Numbered from the stretch's first letter, positions 1-8,155 are shown. The stretch is DNA of 15,097 nucleotides from STD2-77 sp964503935 (GCA_964503935.1 CAZDCJ010000028.1:1-15097); one strand, 5' to 3'. Translations and numbers: made by a program. The notes: generated from the sequence alone by a model not told the origin.

Positions 1-776
1 GCGCGGATGGTCTCCGCTATTCCATGCCCCCGGCGGTTCAGCCGGAGCACGTCATCCCAGACACTCTGTACTCCCAGTTCGACGCGCGTCGCGCCAAGAT
101 GGCGGAAATTTCCGATCTCTTTCTCGTCGATATAATCCGGCCGCGTCTCGAGAGTGAGTCCGACGATCCTTTTCTCGGCCTTCTCGTTCCGGCGCTGCTG
201 CGCCGCAAGGTCCAGGTGCTTATAAACGCCCTTTTTTTTGCCGAATTCGTTGGCGGCGCGGAAACATTCCCGGATGAACCAGGTCTGATAGCGTTTTGGC
301 AGATAAGAAAAAGTACCGCCCATCACGATGAGCTCTATTTTGCCGGTCTTATGGCCGGTGGCTTCAAGAGATTCGAGCCGCGCTTTCATCTGTGCATAAG
401 GGTGGAACTTCGTGAGTACCGCGCGCATTACCGCCGGTTCATTGGAAAGGTAGCTCTTGGGCATTTCTTTCTCGTCCGGACAGTAAGCGCATTTTCCCGG
501 GCAGGGGTAAGGCTTCGTGAGGATCGCCACGATAGCCACGCCGGACTCGGTGCGGACCTCTTTGGTGATCAGCGCTTTCTCGATGGTCTCGCTCGGGGTC
601 AGCTTGCCTTCTGCGCGCATCTTCCGGTACTCGCGAAGCAACTCGATGTTGGTAGGACAGGGACCACCGAACTTTTTCGAGGCTGCGCGCTTGATCTTGC
701 TGAGCTTCTTTTCCGAAAAGTCCTTCTTGCCCGCCACGAGGCGCCGCTCCATCTCATTTATTATGTATTCTTTCAT
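1..776 (-). CDS. elp3: Elp3-type tRNA U34 modification enzyme (radical SAM/acetyltransferase), 3' end outside window
   Basis: Elp3 enzymes place a carboxymethyl-type group on C5 of the wobble uridine (U34) of tRNAs, using a radical SAM domain and a C-terminal GNAT acetyltransferase domain. I translated the minus strand by eye from the ATG at 776. About 258 codons lie in the window and the frame runs open off the left edge. The N-terminal helical tRNA-binding part ends near residue 75. The iron-sulfur cysteines follow as C92, C96 and C99 in the segment PYPCPGKCAYCPDE. Further family signatures are GGTFSYLPKRYQTWF, LETRPDYID and ELGVQS. The GNAT domain would lie beyond the window. An in-frame ATG at 782 is an alternative start two codons upstream. 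No clear Shine-Dalgarno is visible. The gene is divergent from the plus-strand operon and shares its roughly 30-bp promoter region. Bacterial and archaeal homologues of this kind work without the eukaryotic Elongator partners (family knowledge). Confidence 0.93.
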   Translation of the reverse strand, partial: MKEYIINEMERRLVAGKKDFSEKKLSKIKRAASKKFGGPCPTNIELLREYRKMRAEGKLTPSETIEKALITKEVRTESGVAIVAILTKPYPCPGKCAYCPDEKEMPKSYLSNEPAVMRAVLTKFHPYAQMKARLESLEATGHKTGKIELIVMGGTFSYLPKRYQTWFIRECFRAANEFGKKKGVYKHLDLAAQQRRNEKAEKRIVGLTLETRPDYIDEKEIGNFRHLGATRVELGVQSVWDDVLRLNRRGHGIAETIR

Positions 777-782
777 TATCAT

Positions 783-811
783 TTAGGAAAAATTGGTAAT
801 TGTGGTATAAT
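783..811 (+). promoter_or_regulatory. Extended -10 promoter for the membrane protein/Clp operon
   Basis: A perfect TATAAT at 806-811 is preceded by TG at 803-804 (extended -10: TGGTATAAT). A weak -35-like TTAGGA lies 17 bp upstream at 783-788. Transcription would start near 818. This places the first possible ATG of the downstream frame (814) outside the message and favours the ATG at 946. On the minus strand a weaker CTGAAG-16-TATACC reads toward elp3, so the region may be a divergent promoter. The leader has an inverted repeat, CCTCGG (848-853) with CCGAGG (863-868). Confidence 0.6.
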
Positions 812-945
812 GAATGCGAAGTTACCTTCAGGTTTTTTGTGTTTATTCCTCGGCCGCATCGTTCCGAGGCCGTTCACGCTATCGTGTCCATTACGATGAA
901 TCATACACATTTGCGGCGTATAAATCAATCTTGAGCATAAATCCC

Positions 946-1314
946 ATGGCGGCGGATCCATCCATACTCTCTCCTTTCTCTCTCGTGAAAAACGTCTCCG
1001 ATTTTTTCGTATTCTGGTATTGGAAGAGCTCGAAGGATTTCTGGCACCGGGAGACAAGGTTCATCAAGGGAGTGGAAAGGGACATCGGCATCCTCATCAA
1101 TCTGAAAATGATCTTGGAGCCTATCTTCAGCGATTACACTTTTGCCGGAAGGCTGATCGGACCGTTCTTCCGTCTTTTTCGTGTGCTCCTGGGATGTATA
1201 TGCGTGGTATTCTTTTCTTGCCTGATCGTCGTCATCTACGGGCTATGGCTGATCCTTCCTCCCGTGACGCTCGTGATGATCCTGAAGAACATATTCTATA
1301 TTTTAGTCGGATAA
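946..1314 (+). CDS. Small membrane protein of unknown function, first gene of the Clp operon
   Basis: The product is 122 residues if read from the ATG at 946. I do not recognise a named family. The N-terminal 60 residues are soluble-looking and rich in aromatics (FFVFWYWKSSKDFWHRE), followed by a short basic/acidic stretch. The C-terminal third, about residues 72-120, is strongly hydrophobic and should form one or two membrane helices (LLGCICVVFFSCLIVVIYGLW, then a second segment after PP). The frame is open back to 814, but the promoter and its predicted start near 818 argue against that longer form. An in-frame TTG at 931 is another possibility. The gene ends 9 bp before the membrane-anchored Clp gene, so the two are almost surely co-transcribed. 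I infer that it may be a membrane partner or adaptor of that ATPase, but nothing in the sequence proves this. Confidence 0.8.
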   Translation: MAADPSILSPFSLVKNVSDFFVFWYWKSSKDFWHRETRFIKGVERDIGILINLKMILEPIFSDYTFAGRLIGPFFRLFRVLLGCICVVFFSCLIVVIYGLWLILPPVTLVMILKNIFYILVG

Positions 1315-1323
1315 TCTTTTTGG

Positions 1324-4185
1324 ATGCCGGAAGAAGCAGAAAAAAAAGAAGAAAAAGAGAAGATGCCTGCCTCGGAAATGATATATTGCTCCGAGTGCCA
1401 TGCGGATGGCTTTCTCGAGGACGGCTCCGTATGTCCTAATTGTGCCGGCGGAGGAGTATTTTTGCGCGTCCGCGGAGCGGGAGACTATTTCTGGGGCAAG
1501 GAGATCGAAGGCAGTCTTTCCTTCTTCCGTTCCTTCGGTCGGTTCTTCAAATCCGGGGCAAAGGTACTGGCTTATTCCCTCGCGCTTATTTCCTTGGTTT
1601 ATGGATTGTATTTCGTGCTCAGCAATAACGGAGATTTCCTGACTGCCTATCGGGCGGATATGAAGTCGGCCAGGATCGCGAGCGAGGATATTTCCGGCAG
1701 CTTCTTCGCTGCCATCTATTATCTTCTTCTCAACATCGTAGAAGCGTTCGGTGTGATCGTCGAAAGGCGAGGCTTCGGTCCGCTGTTCTTCTGGACGGGG
1801 ATATCGGGGGCGATGTATTTCTACTATTTCGCCAAGACCTATGACTCTTCCCGCAAAGAGATAAGTTTCAAGGACAAGGAATTCAGCCCGTTTTTCGATG
1901 ATAATCCCATGAAGCTCAAGGCCCCGGTTGATGTATCTTCTTTTGCTTCCGTCTCCACGATGAATGTGCTGCGGAAGACCCTGGATCTTGCCCATGATCA
2001 TGCCCAGGTACCGGGCGCTTTCCATCTCGCGAAGATTCTCAACGGGGAAGATGATGTCCGGCTGCTGATGAAGAGGATGGAGATCGACATGCGCGCTTTC
2101 GGCGGATATCTCGAGGAAGCCATCAAAGACTTGCCGCGCGACGACCATTATCACCGGAAAGAGGGCACGGTCATGAGTCCGGGAATGAAGAAGATGGCGA
2201 TTTCTGGCCTTTACGAGAGCCTGCTCGCCGGTTTTGACCGTATAGAGCCGGAAGCGCTCTTTCTGGCTCTCCTCTCCGATCCGGAGCTGGAGCGATATTT
2301 CCATAACCATAAATTGGATGTCGAAGATGTCCGCCGTGCCGTACTTTGGACGCGGAATATCGGCAGGATAAAGGTAGCGCCTCGATCTAACAAACCAAAG
2401 AAGATCCGGCACGAAATCATGAACCGCGCGTGGACCGCGCGCATCACGCCCGAACTGGATCAGTTCAGTTATGATCTTACCGACCATGCCCGCTCGGGAG
2501 TTATCGGCGGCGTAATCGGAAGACAGCGGGAGCTTGATGAGCTCATGCGGATATTGGAAAGGACGAGCCAGAACAATGCGCTCCTAATCGGTGAGGAAGG
2601 CAGTGGGCGCACTTCCATCGTCAAGGCGCTGGCCAACCGGATGATCCACGATGAAGTCCTGCCGACGCTTCGCGACAAACGACTCGTGGTCCTCGACATC
2701 ACCGCGCTGGTGGCGGGGGCCCGTGCCGGGGGGGATCTGGAGCTCCGGGTCCAGAAAGTGCTGGAAGATATGGGACGGGGCGGCAACATCATCCTCTATA
2801 TCCCGGATATCCATAATCTCGCGGCGGCTGGCAGCGCTGAAGGGTTTGATGCATCCAAGATTCTTTCGCCCCTCCTCTCGCAGGGAGTCTTCCAGATAAT
2901 CGGCTCGACCGATTATCGCAATTATCGGCGATATATCGAGCCCCGGAGCGATTTTGCCGACGGCTTCGACAAAGTGAAAGTGGAAGAGCTTTCCGAAGAA
3001 GATGCGCTCAAAGTCCTCTCTGTCCAGGCAGGATACATAGAGAGCCGCGAAGAGGTGACGATGACTTACGGAGCGCTTCGCGCGGCAGTCGAGCTTTCCA
3101 AGCGTTATCTCCCCGACCGGCTGCTTCCGGGCAAGGCCGTGGATCTCCTTTCCGAGACGGCAGTGGAAGTCCGCCGGCGCGGGCCGGGGCAGGCACTGCG
3201 GGAAGAGGATGTCGCCAAGATTATCACGGAAAAGACCGGCATCCCCCTGGAGAGCATAAACTCCAACGAAGCGGAGAAGCTTCTCGGTTTGGAGGACAGC
3301 CTGCATAAGAGGGTTATCGGCCAGGATCAGGCGATCAAGTCGGTAGCTTCCGCTATCCGGCGGGTAAGGGTGGGCATGAAGAGAGAGAACCGTCCCATCG
3401 GCGCTTTCCTTTTCGTCGGGCCTACTGGCGTGGGAAAGACCGAGCTTGCCAAAGCATTGGCCGAAGTCTACTACGGCAACGAAGAAGCGATGGTGCGTCT
3501 CGACATGAGTGAATTCCAGACCGTGGAAAGCGTGGAAAAGCTGATCGGCTATTCTTCGGCTGAAAACACTGATAGTGCGAATACCGGCGGAGTCCTTACC
3601 GAGGCCATCAAGCACAATCCCTTCTCCCTGCTCCTTCTGGACGAATTGGAAAAAGCACACAAGAATGTGCTCAACCTTTTTCTCCAGGTACTGGACGACG
3701 GGCGGCTGACGGATAATGTGGGACGTACGGTGGATTTCACCAGCACTATTATCATCGCCACCTCCAATGCGGGTTCGAAGGAGATAAGCAAGATCTTCAT
3801 TGACGAGAAGGCCGATAATGGTAGAATTCTAGAGCTGCTGGAGCCTTATCTCTTGCAATACTTTACCCCGGAATTCATGAACCGTTTCACCGATAAGATC
3901 ATTTTCCGTTCCCTTTCCCCCCAGGATCTCCTGCTTATCGCTAAGCTCCAGATCAAAGGGCTGGCAGAGAGGCTGGATGAGGCGCAAGGGATCCAAGTCG
4001 AGCTTGATGATGACGCGGTTTCATATCTTGCCGAGGTAGGATATAATGCGGAATATGGGGCACGATATCTCCAGCGGACTATGCAGGAGAAACTCGAGAA
4101 CCTGATTGCCGTGGAGTTCCTCAAGGGGAATATCAAACGCGGTGACGTCTTCCGGGTGAGTGCCGAACAATTAATATCAATCTGA
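1324..4185 (+). CDS. Membrane-anchored Clp-type double AAA+ ATPase with N-terminal zinc ribbon
   Basis: The 953-residue product has the ClpA/B/C double-AAA+ plan. A zinc-ribbon-like pair sits at the N terminus (C22-x2-C25 and C37-x2-C40). Hydrophobic segments follow at about 80-100, 127-145 and 152-170. A Clp_N-like helical region spans about 210-345. The first AAA+ module covers about 395-620 and the second about 650-950. The second is intact for ATP use: Walker A GPTGVGKT (699-706), Walker B LLLLDE (D773, E774), an arginine finger in FMNRF (R854) and sensor 2 GAR (912-914). The first is degenerate: Walker A is GEEGSGRT (R429 in place of Lys), and the Walker B region reads YIPDIH where relatives have FIDELH. 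There is no coiled-coil M domain between the modules, only about 10 residues. The pore motifs normally containing Tyr (KYRG in module 1, GYVG in module 2) are absent, and no clear IGF/LGF ClpP-docking tripeptide is seen. It is more likely a membrane-bound remodelling ATPase than a classic ClpC. Substrate and partner are unknown. Confidence 0.9.
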   Translation: MPEEAEKKEEKEKMPASEMIYCSECHADGFLEDGSVCPNCAGGGVFLRVRGAGDYFWGKEIEGSLSFFRSFGRFFKSGAKVLAYSLALISLVYGLYFVLSNNGDFLTAYRADMKSARIASEDISGSFFAAIYYLLLNIVEAFGVIVERRGFGPLFFWTGISGAMYFYYFAKTYDSSRKEISFKDKEFSPFFDDNPMKLKAPVDVSSFASVSTMNVLRKTLDLAHDHAQVPGAFHLAKILNGEDDVRLLMKRMEIDMRAFGGYLEEAIKDLPRDDHYHRKEGTVMSPGMKKMAISGLYESLLAGFDRIEPEALFLALLSDPELERYFHNHKLDVEDVRRAVLWTRNIGRIKVAPRSNKPKKIRHEIMNRAWTARITPELDQFSYDLTDHARSGVIGGVIGRQRELDELMRILERTSQNNALLIGEEGSGRTSIVKALANRMIHDEVLPTLRDKRLVVLDITALVAGARAGGDLELRVQKVLEDMGRGGNIILYIPDIHNLAAAGSAEGFDASKILSPLLSQGVFQIIGSTDYRNYRRYIEPRSDFADGFDKVKVEELSEEDALKVLSVQAGYIESREEVTMTYGALRAAVELSKRYLPDRLLPGKAVDLLSETAVEVRRRGPGQALREEDVAKIITEKTGIPLESINSNEAEKLLGLEDSLHKRVIGQDQAIKSVASAIRRVRVGMKRENRPIGAFLFVGPTGVGKTELAKALAEVYYGNEEAMVRLDMSEFQTVESVEKLIGYSSAENTDSANTGGVLTEAIKHNPFSLLLLDELEKAHKNVLNLFLQVLDDGRLTDNVGRTVDFTSTIIIATSNAGSKEISKIFIDEKADNGRILELLEPYLLQYFTPEFMNRFTDKIIFRSLSPQDLLLIAKLQIKGLAERLDEAQGIQVELDDDAVSYLAEVGYNAEYGARYLQRTMQEKLENLIAVEFLKGNIKRGDVFRVSAEQLISI

Positions 4186-4192
4186 TAAAAAT

Positions 4193-4333
4193 ATGGCAAA
4201 AAAGGAATGGGAGGGGCTCTATGAGAAATATCTGAAGCTTTTCATGCCTGTCTGGCTGACACTGAACGCCATCAAGATGATGCGCAGAGAGATGGCAGAA
4301 GAAGAGCGCAAGCGTGCGGAGAGGAACAAATGA
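4193..4333 (+). CDS. 46-residue protein of unknown function between Clp ATPase and cyclophilin
   Basis: This short frame starts 7 bp after the Clp stop codon and ends 24 bp before the cyclophilin start, the spacing expected of a real operon member. The product begins MAKKEWEGLYEKYLKLF. It has a hydrophobic or amphipathic middle (about residues 14-30) and a highly charged C terminus rich in Arg, Glu and Lys. It could sit on the membrane surface or form a short helix that binds a neighbour. I recognise no family. The frame accounts for the otherwise empty 170-bp gap, and its composition is protein-like. No Shine-Dalgarno is visible, in line with the neighbouring genes. Confidence 0.6.
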   Translation: MAKKEWEGLYEKYLKLFMPVWLTLNAIKMMRREMAEEERKRAERNK

Positions 4334-4357
4334 TCAATTAACCATTAATGGATATCT

Positions 4358-5143
4358 ATGGGAAGAAAAGAAAAATTGAAGCTCCGGAGAAAAGAAGAGA
4401 AGAGAGAGATGGAGGTCTTGAGCGAAGAAAAAAAGAAAAAGACTAAGATATTCGCGGTGCTGCTCCTCCTGATAGGGGCGGTAGCTTACCAGGCGGACAT
4501 CGCATTAAAAAATAAGGATCAAGATATGCAGGAAAACCAAGGGCAGGCCGATGCGGCCGAAAGCGATGTAATAGACCAGAAGGTCGTGATGGAAACGACG
4601 CATGGGAATATAACCCTGGAGCTCTATACTAAAGACGCTCCCGAGACGGTCAAGAATTTTATCAAGCTGGCCGATGAAGGCTTCTATGAGGGTGTCAAGT
4701 TCCATCGCGTGATTTCCGACTTCATGATCCAGACCGGAGATCCAGCTACCCGTGGCGAGTCCGGCAAGGATTTCGTGTATGACGGGGAGGATAATCCGGC
4801 CGACTTGCCGATTGCGGGGACGGGCGGACCGGGCTATACCTTCGCGGATGAGATTAATCCGTGGAGCTTGGGACTAAGCGAATCCGCAATCAGCGCGCTG
4901 GAGGGTCAGGGGTATATTTATCGGAATGATCTCAATTCACACAAGAATGTGGTCGGCGCCATCTCTATGGCGAACGCCGGGCCTAATACCAACGGCAGCC
5001 AGTTTTTCATCATTACCCGGGAGGATCAGCCGCATCTTAACGGCAGGCACACAGTCTTCGGCCAGGTCATCGAAGGCATGGAGGTGGTCCGGGGAATGGC
5101 GCAGGGAGATGCGATAATCAGGGTAAGCGTGGTCGGGGAGTAG
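4358..5143 (+). CDS. Membrane-tethered cyclophilin-type peptidyl-prolyl cis-trans isomerase
   Basis: The 261-residue product has a very basic N terminus (about residues 1-30), one membrane segment (about 31-48, IFAVLLLLIGAVAYQADIAL), an acidic linker, and a cyclophilin domain from about residue 75. By the positive-inside rule the catalytic domain should be extracytoplasmic (inference), where it would speed proline isomerisation in secreted proteins. Catalytic landmarks are present: FHRVISDFMIQTGDP (H116, R117, F122, Q125), NGSQFFI (Q215, F217) and GRHTVFGQV (H231). The active-site Trp of human CypA is His here (H226 in HLNGR), as bacterial family members vary at this site. An insertion at about 131-196 carries the GTGGPGYTFADEINPWS segment, common in bacterial enzymes with a long loop. 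The gene belongs to the operon, 12 bp before the permease. Confidence 0.93.
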   Translation: MGRKEKLKLRRKEEKREMEVLSEEKKKKTKIFAVLLLLIGAVAYQADIALKNKDQDMQENQGQADAAESDVIDQKVVMETTHGNITLELYTKDAPETVKNFIKLADEGFYEGVKFHRVISDFMIQTGDPATRGESGKDFVYDGEDNPADLPIAGTGGPGYTFADEINPWSLGLSESAISALEGQGYIYRNDLNSHKNVVGAISMANAGPNTNGSQFFIITREDQPHLNGRHTVFGQVIEGMEVVRGMAQGDAIIRVSVVGE

Positions 5144-5155
5144 ATCTGCAGTCGG

Positions 5156-6337
5156 ATGGATATAAGAAATAAGAAGTCGAGCATGGCGAAAAAAGGGAAG
5201 TTGATTGACAGGGAATTCCTGATGGCGACAGCTACCTTGGTCGGGACGGCGATCGGGGCGGGAATCTTCGGCCTTCCATACGTGGTATCGAAGGCGGGCT
5301 TTTTCCCTTCGCTCATGTTGATATCCCTCCTGGGGCTGATGATGCTCATCTCTAGCCTCATGTACGGAGAGATCATTTTGCGCACCAAGGGGCATTGCCG
5401 CCTCGTAAGCTGCGCGCATAAATATCTGGGGGAGGGCGGCAGGCTTTTCGCCGCTGTCATCTCGTTCCTTTCTCTCTATTCCGGCAATCTGGTCTATATC
5501 ATCCTGTCCGGGACTTTCCTGAATTCTTTTCTTTCTCCGATCGTGGGAGGGAATGAGTTCCTTTATTCCTCGCTTGCTTTCATCTTCATCCTGCTGGTCA
5601 CTTACTGCGGCTTGCAGATATTCAGCGCGATCGAATCCTGGATGACATTATTCCTGATCGCGCTCATAGCCGCCGTGTCTTACAAAGGCGCTCTTTACGC
5701 CGATCCTCAGAATCTCCTGACTGGCGATCCTTCAGCTCTGTTTATACCCTTCGGGGTCATCCTTTTTTCTCTCGGAGCTAATACGGCCGTTCCGGAAATC
5801 ATCCGCATCGTCTCCAGGCGGCAGAGCCGGATCAAGACGATAATCACCGGCGGTACGGTATTCTATACTTCGGTCTATGTCATCTTCGTGGCTGCGGTGG
5901 TGGGGGTGACTGGAGCGGCTACTTCGGAAGAAGCTTTCGCAGGCCTCAATCGTTCCATCGGCGACGGCGTGGTCACAGCCGGCTTTTTGATAGGCTTTCT
6001 GGCCGTCATCACTTCTTACCTCGTCTGCAATGTCGCGCTCAAAGAGATATTCCACTTTGATCTCCATTTCGAGGAGCGGACTTCTCGCCTCCTTGCGGCG
6101 GTCGTACCTTATATACTTTTCCTGCTTGGCTTCCGGGACTTCATCCAGGTGGTGAATTTTGCCGGTAGCATCACAGGCGGTCTTCTCGGCATCCTGATCA
6201 TCCTTATTTTCCACAGAGCGAAGACTCGGGGCGATAAGAAGCCCGCCTATGAGATCCATATCGGCCACGCGGCATCTTCCATGATGATCTTAGTGTATCT
6301 TCTCGGTATGATTTATGAGATAACCTACAATCTATGA
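5156..6337 (+). CDS. Amino acid permease, aromatic amino acid (HAAAP/AAAP-like) transporter family
   Basis: The 393-residue, very hydrophobic product is predicted to have about 10-11 membrane helices. It opens with the helix-1 signature of the amino acid/polyamine transporter superfamily, TAIGAGIFGLPYVVSKAGF (about residues 32-50). This matches the tryptophan/tyrosine permease branch. Members carry out proton- or sodium-coupled uptake of amino acids across the cytoplasmic membrane. Substrate specificity cannot be read from the sequence. An alternative start is the Met at about residue 10 (MAKKGK), which would give a shorter basic N terminus. The stop overlaps the start of the VanZ-like gene by 4 bp (ATGA), suggesting translational coupling. 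Uptake of amino acids fits an organism with few biosynthetic pathways of its own (inference). Confidence 0.88.
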   Translation: MDIRNKKSSMAKKGKLIDREFLMATATLVGTAIGAGIFGLPYVVSKAGFFPSLMLISLLGLMMLISSLMYGEIILRTKGHCRLVSCAHKYLGEGGRLFAAVISFLSLYSGNLVYIILSGTFLNSFLSPIVGGNEFLYSSLAFIFILLVTYCGLQIFSAIESWMTLFLIALIAAVSYKGALYADPQNLLTGDPSALFIPFGVILFSLGANTAVPEIIRIVSRRQSRIKTIITGGTVFYTSVYVIFVAAVVGVTGAATSEEAFAGLNRSIGDGVVTAGFLIGFLAVITSYLVCNVALKEIFHFDLHFEERTSRLLAAVVPYILFLLGFRDFIQVVNFAGSITGGLLGILIILIFHRAKTRGDKKPAYEIHIGHAASSMMILVYLLGMIYEITYNL

Positions 6338-6741
6338 GTATCCTCAGCGGGAAACAGAAGCGGCTCGTCGTCTTTTACTGGCTTCCGGTCTTGTTCTGGT
6401 GCGCGGGCATCTATTATCTTTCCGATATTCCAAGCCTTCGGAGTGATTTTCCCGGAGAATGGGATTTTCTTCTGCGCAAGCTTGCCCATATCACGGAGTA
6501 CGCCGTGCTGGTCTTTCTCTTTTATAGGGCGGCAAGCCAGGGCGTGGGTCGGAGGCGTGCACTTGCTTATGCTGCGCTTTTTGCCTTGACTTTCGCCCTG
6601 AGCGACGAATATCATCAGAGTTTTATCGCTGGAAGGAGCGGCAATGCCGTGGACGTGAGCATAGACAGCCTGGGTATCTTCCTTTCGGTGCTCTTGATTG
6701 ACAAACGGTTCTTGGATGCTAGCATTAAGAAGACTAAATAA
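6334..6741 (+). CDS. VanZ-like membrane protein
   Basis: The 135-residue product has about four membrane helices. It carries the VanZ-family core: RKLAHITEYAVLVFLFYRA, the SDEYHQSF segment, and GRSGNAVDVSIDSLGIFLS near the C terminus. VanZ-like proteins are widespread small membrane proteins. The founding member raises teicoplanin resistance in enterococci by a mechanism that is not settled. In genomes without van genes the role is unknown. The start codon overlaps the permease stop by 4 bp, and mraY begins 15 bp downstream. This places it in an envelope-related transcript and makes a housekeeping role in surface or lipid-linked chemistry more likely than antibiotic resistance (inference). 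Confidence 0.88.
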   Translation: MSILSGKQKRLVVFYWLPVLFWCAGIYYLSDIPSLRSDFPGEWDFLLRKLAHITEYAVLVFLFYRAASQGVGRRRALAYAALFALTFALSDEYHQSFIAGRSGNAVDVSIDSLGIFLSVLLIDKRFLDASIKKTK

Positions 6742-6755
6742 CTAAGACTCTACCT

Positions 6756-7832
6756 ATGCTTTCTTTCGAGGGTTCTTATAGCGTTTATGAGCTTTTACGG
6801 GTATTTACCGTCACTGCAGTTGCCTTTGCGGTCGCTATGAGCCTCACGCCGCTTCTCAGCCACTACTTGTACAAATACAAGATCGGCAAGCAGATCCGGG
6901 CGGAAGGCGATACGCCGATCTTTACGGCGCTTCATGAGAAGAAGCGGGGAACTCCGACCATGGGAGGGATCATCATCTGGGGGGTAGTGCTGCTACTAGC
7001 GCTTCTCTTCTCTTTTTTGGCTTCGATTACGGATTTTTCCATCTTCGAATCGCTCAATTTCCTCGACCGTCGCGAGACTTTCCTCCCGCTCGGGCTGATG
7101 GTGCTGGCGGCAGCGGTGGGCATGATGGACGATCTCATGGGGGTGCTCCATATCGGGCCCAAAGGAGGGGGGCTCGGCATGAAAGACCGCATGCTCTTGT
7201 ATCTCTTCGTGGCGGTCGTAGGTGCCTACTGGTTCTATTTCCGTCTCGGCTGGGATACTATACACATTCCTGCGTTCGGTGACCTCCCTATCGGCATCTG
7301 GTATATTCCGCTTTTCATATTTATCATCGTGGCCACCTCTTTCTCGCTCAATGAGACGGACGGCTTGGACGGTTTGGCGGGCGGAGTTATCCTGCCGGCA
7401 TTCGCGGTCTTTGCGGCTATCGCCTTCATGCAGGGCAAGACGGAACTCACGATGTTCTGCGCCGCCATCATCGGCGCGCTCCTGGCCTTCCTCTGGTTCA
7501 ATATCCCTCCGGCGCGGTTCTTCATGGGCGATACCGGCTCGATGGCTCTGGGGGTGACGCTCGGGACGGTGGCGATGCTTACCGATTCTTTCCTTATCCT
7601 GCCTTTCGTGGGATTTATCATGGTGATGGAGTCGCTCTCTGTCATCATCCAGCTGCTTTCCAAGAAACTGCGACACAAGAAAGTATTTCTCAGCGCTCCC
7701 ATTCATCATCATTTCGAAGCCAAGGGCTGGCCGGAGAGCAAGATCGTGATGCGCTTCTGGATCATTTCTTACTTCATGTGCGCCGTCGGGCTAGTAATCG
7801 GTCTTTTGGGACGGGGAACATACATCTTTTAA
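6756..7832 (+). CDS. mraY: Phospho-N-acetylmuramoyl-pentapeptide-transferase
   Basis: MraY transfers phospho-MurNAc-pentapeptide from the UDP precursor to undecaprenyl phosphate, making lipid I at the inner face of the membrane. The 358-residue length is normal. About ten membrane helices are predicted. Signatures seen are RGTPTMGG (65-71), the magnesium-binding aspartates in MMDDLMG (D125, D126), NETDGLDGLAGG (199-210), the catalytic region FFMGDTGSMALG (D259), and the histidine-rich loop PIHHHFEAKGWPE. No Shine-Dalgarno is evident. The next gene begins 9 bp downstream. It stands apart from a classic dcw cluster: murD lies about 3.6 kb downstream under its own promoter, and no other mur genes are in the window. 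Confidence 0.97.
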   Translation: MLSFEGSYSVYELLRVFTVTAVAFAVAMSLTPLLSHYLYKYKIGKQIRAEGDTPIFTALHEKKRGTPTMGGIIIWGVVLLLALLFSFLASITDFSIFESLNFLDRRETFLPLGLMVLAAAVGMMDDLMGVLHIGPKGGGLGMKDRMLLYLFVAVVGAYWFYFRLGWDTIHIPAFGDLPIGIWYIPLFIFIIVATSFSLNETDGLDGLAGGVILPAFAVFAAIAFMQGKTELTMFCAAIIGALLAFLWFNIPPARFFMGDTGSMALGVTLGTVAMLTDSFLILPFVGFIMVMESLSVIIQLLSKKLRHKKVFLSAPIHHHFEAKGWPESKIVMRFWIISYFMCAVGLVIGLLGRGTYIF

Positions 7833-7840
7833 GCATATGA

Positions 7841-8155
7841 ATGAAACTTTATCACGGACCAAAGGAAGAGTTTGTCGCGATAGAAAGACGCCAAGCGAGC
7901 AAAGGCGATCATCTCGATGTGCCGGAAAAAGAATTACTCGAAGCGATATATCTTATGCCTGATTACGGGTTCGCTTTCGCATGCGCTGCCAGACCGGAAG
8001 GGGTCACAGATATAGATAACGAGAGCAGGACTATCAATTTTGAAAATCCCGAATCTTCCGATCCGGAACAGATAATCCGTATATATGAGGTAGATGGCGA
8101 GAATATTCCCGAAAAGGATTTAGTCGAGGTGGACGGATACCGATTGCTGTCATAA
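7841..8155 (+). CDS. Small uncharacterised protein with N-terminal LYHG motif
   Basis: The 104-residue acidic, soluble product starts MKLYHGPKEEF. A short LYHG segment near the N terminus is reminiscent of ADP-ribosyltransferase-fold proteins (LYHGT/S in DUF3990-like families), where the His helps bind NAD. However, the protein is short, and I cannot place the other two catalytic positions of that fold with confidence. A middle segment (about 38-53) reads AIYLMPDYGFAFACAA, followed by RPEGVTDID and then an acidic C-terminal half (RIYEVDGENIPEKDLVEVDG). This organisation would suit a beta-rich core. It is the last protein gene of the operon, 9 bp after mraY, and is followed by the structured stretch at 8211-8350. 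Function is unknown, and the ADP-ribosyltransferase idea is a weak inference. Confidence 0.72.
   Translation: MKLYHGPKEEFVAIERRQASKGDHLDVPEKELLEAIYLMPDYGFAFACAARPEGVTDIDNESRTINFENPESSDPEQIIRIYEVDGENIPEKDLVEVDGYRLLS

Noticed and set aside
24..899. 291-codon plus-strand frame
   Set aside because: It is a shadow of elp3 on the minus strand, whose radical-SAM motifs are clear. The plus-strand product has no family features.
1303..2487. 394-codon minus-strand frame opposite the Clp gene
   Set aside because: It ends in a run of Phe codons that is just the reverse of the Lys/Glu-rich start of Clp, and it has no recognisable domain. Plus-strand Clp is firmly coding.
2584..3660. 358-codon minus-strand frame opposite the Clp AAA+ modules
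   Set aside because: The plus strand encodes conserved Walker, arginine-finger and sensor motifs here. The minus frame is an antisense shadow typical of GC-balanced genes.
6334..6741. Glycopeptide resistance gene
   Set aside because: VanZ-like proteins are common without any vanHAX genes, and none is present here, so the name alone does not support resistance.
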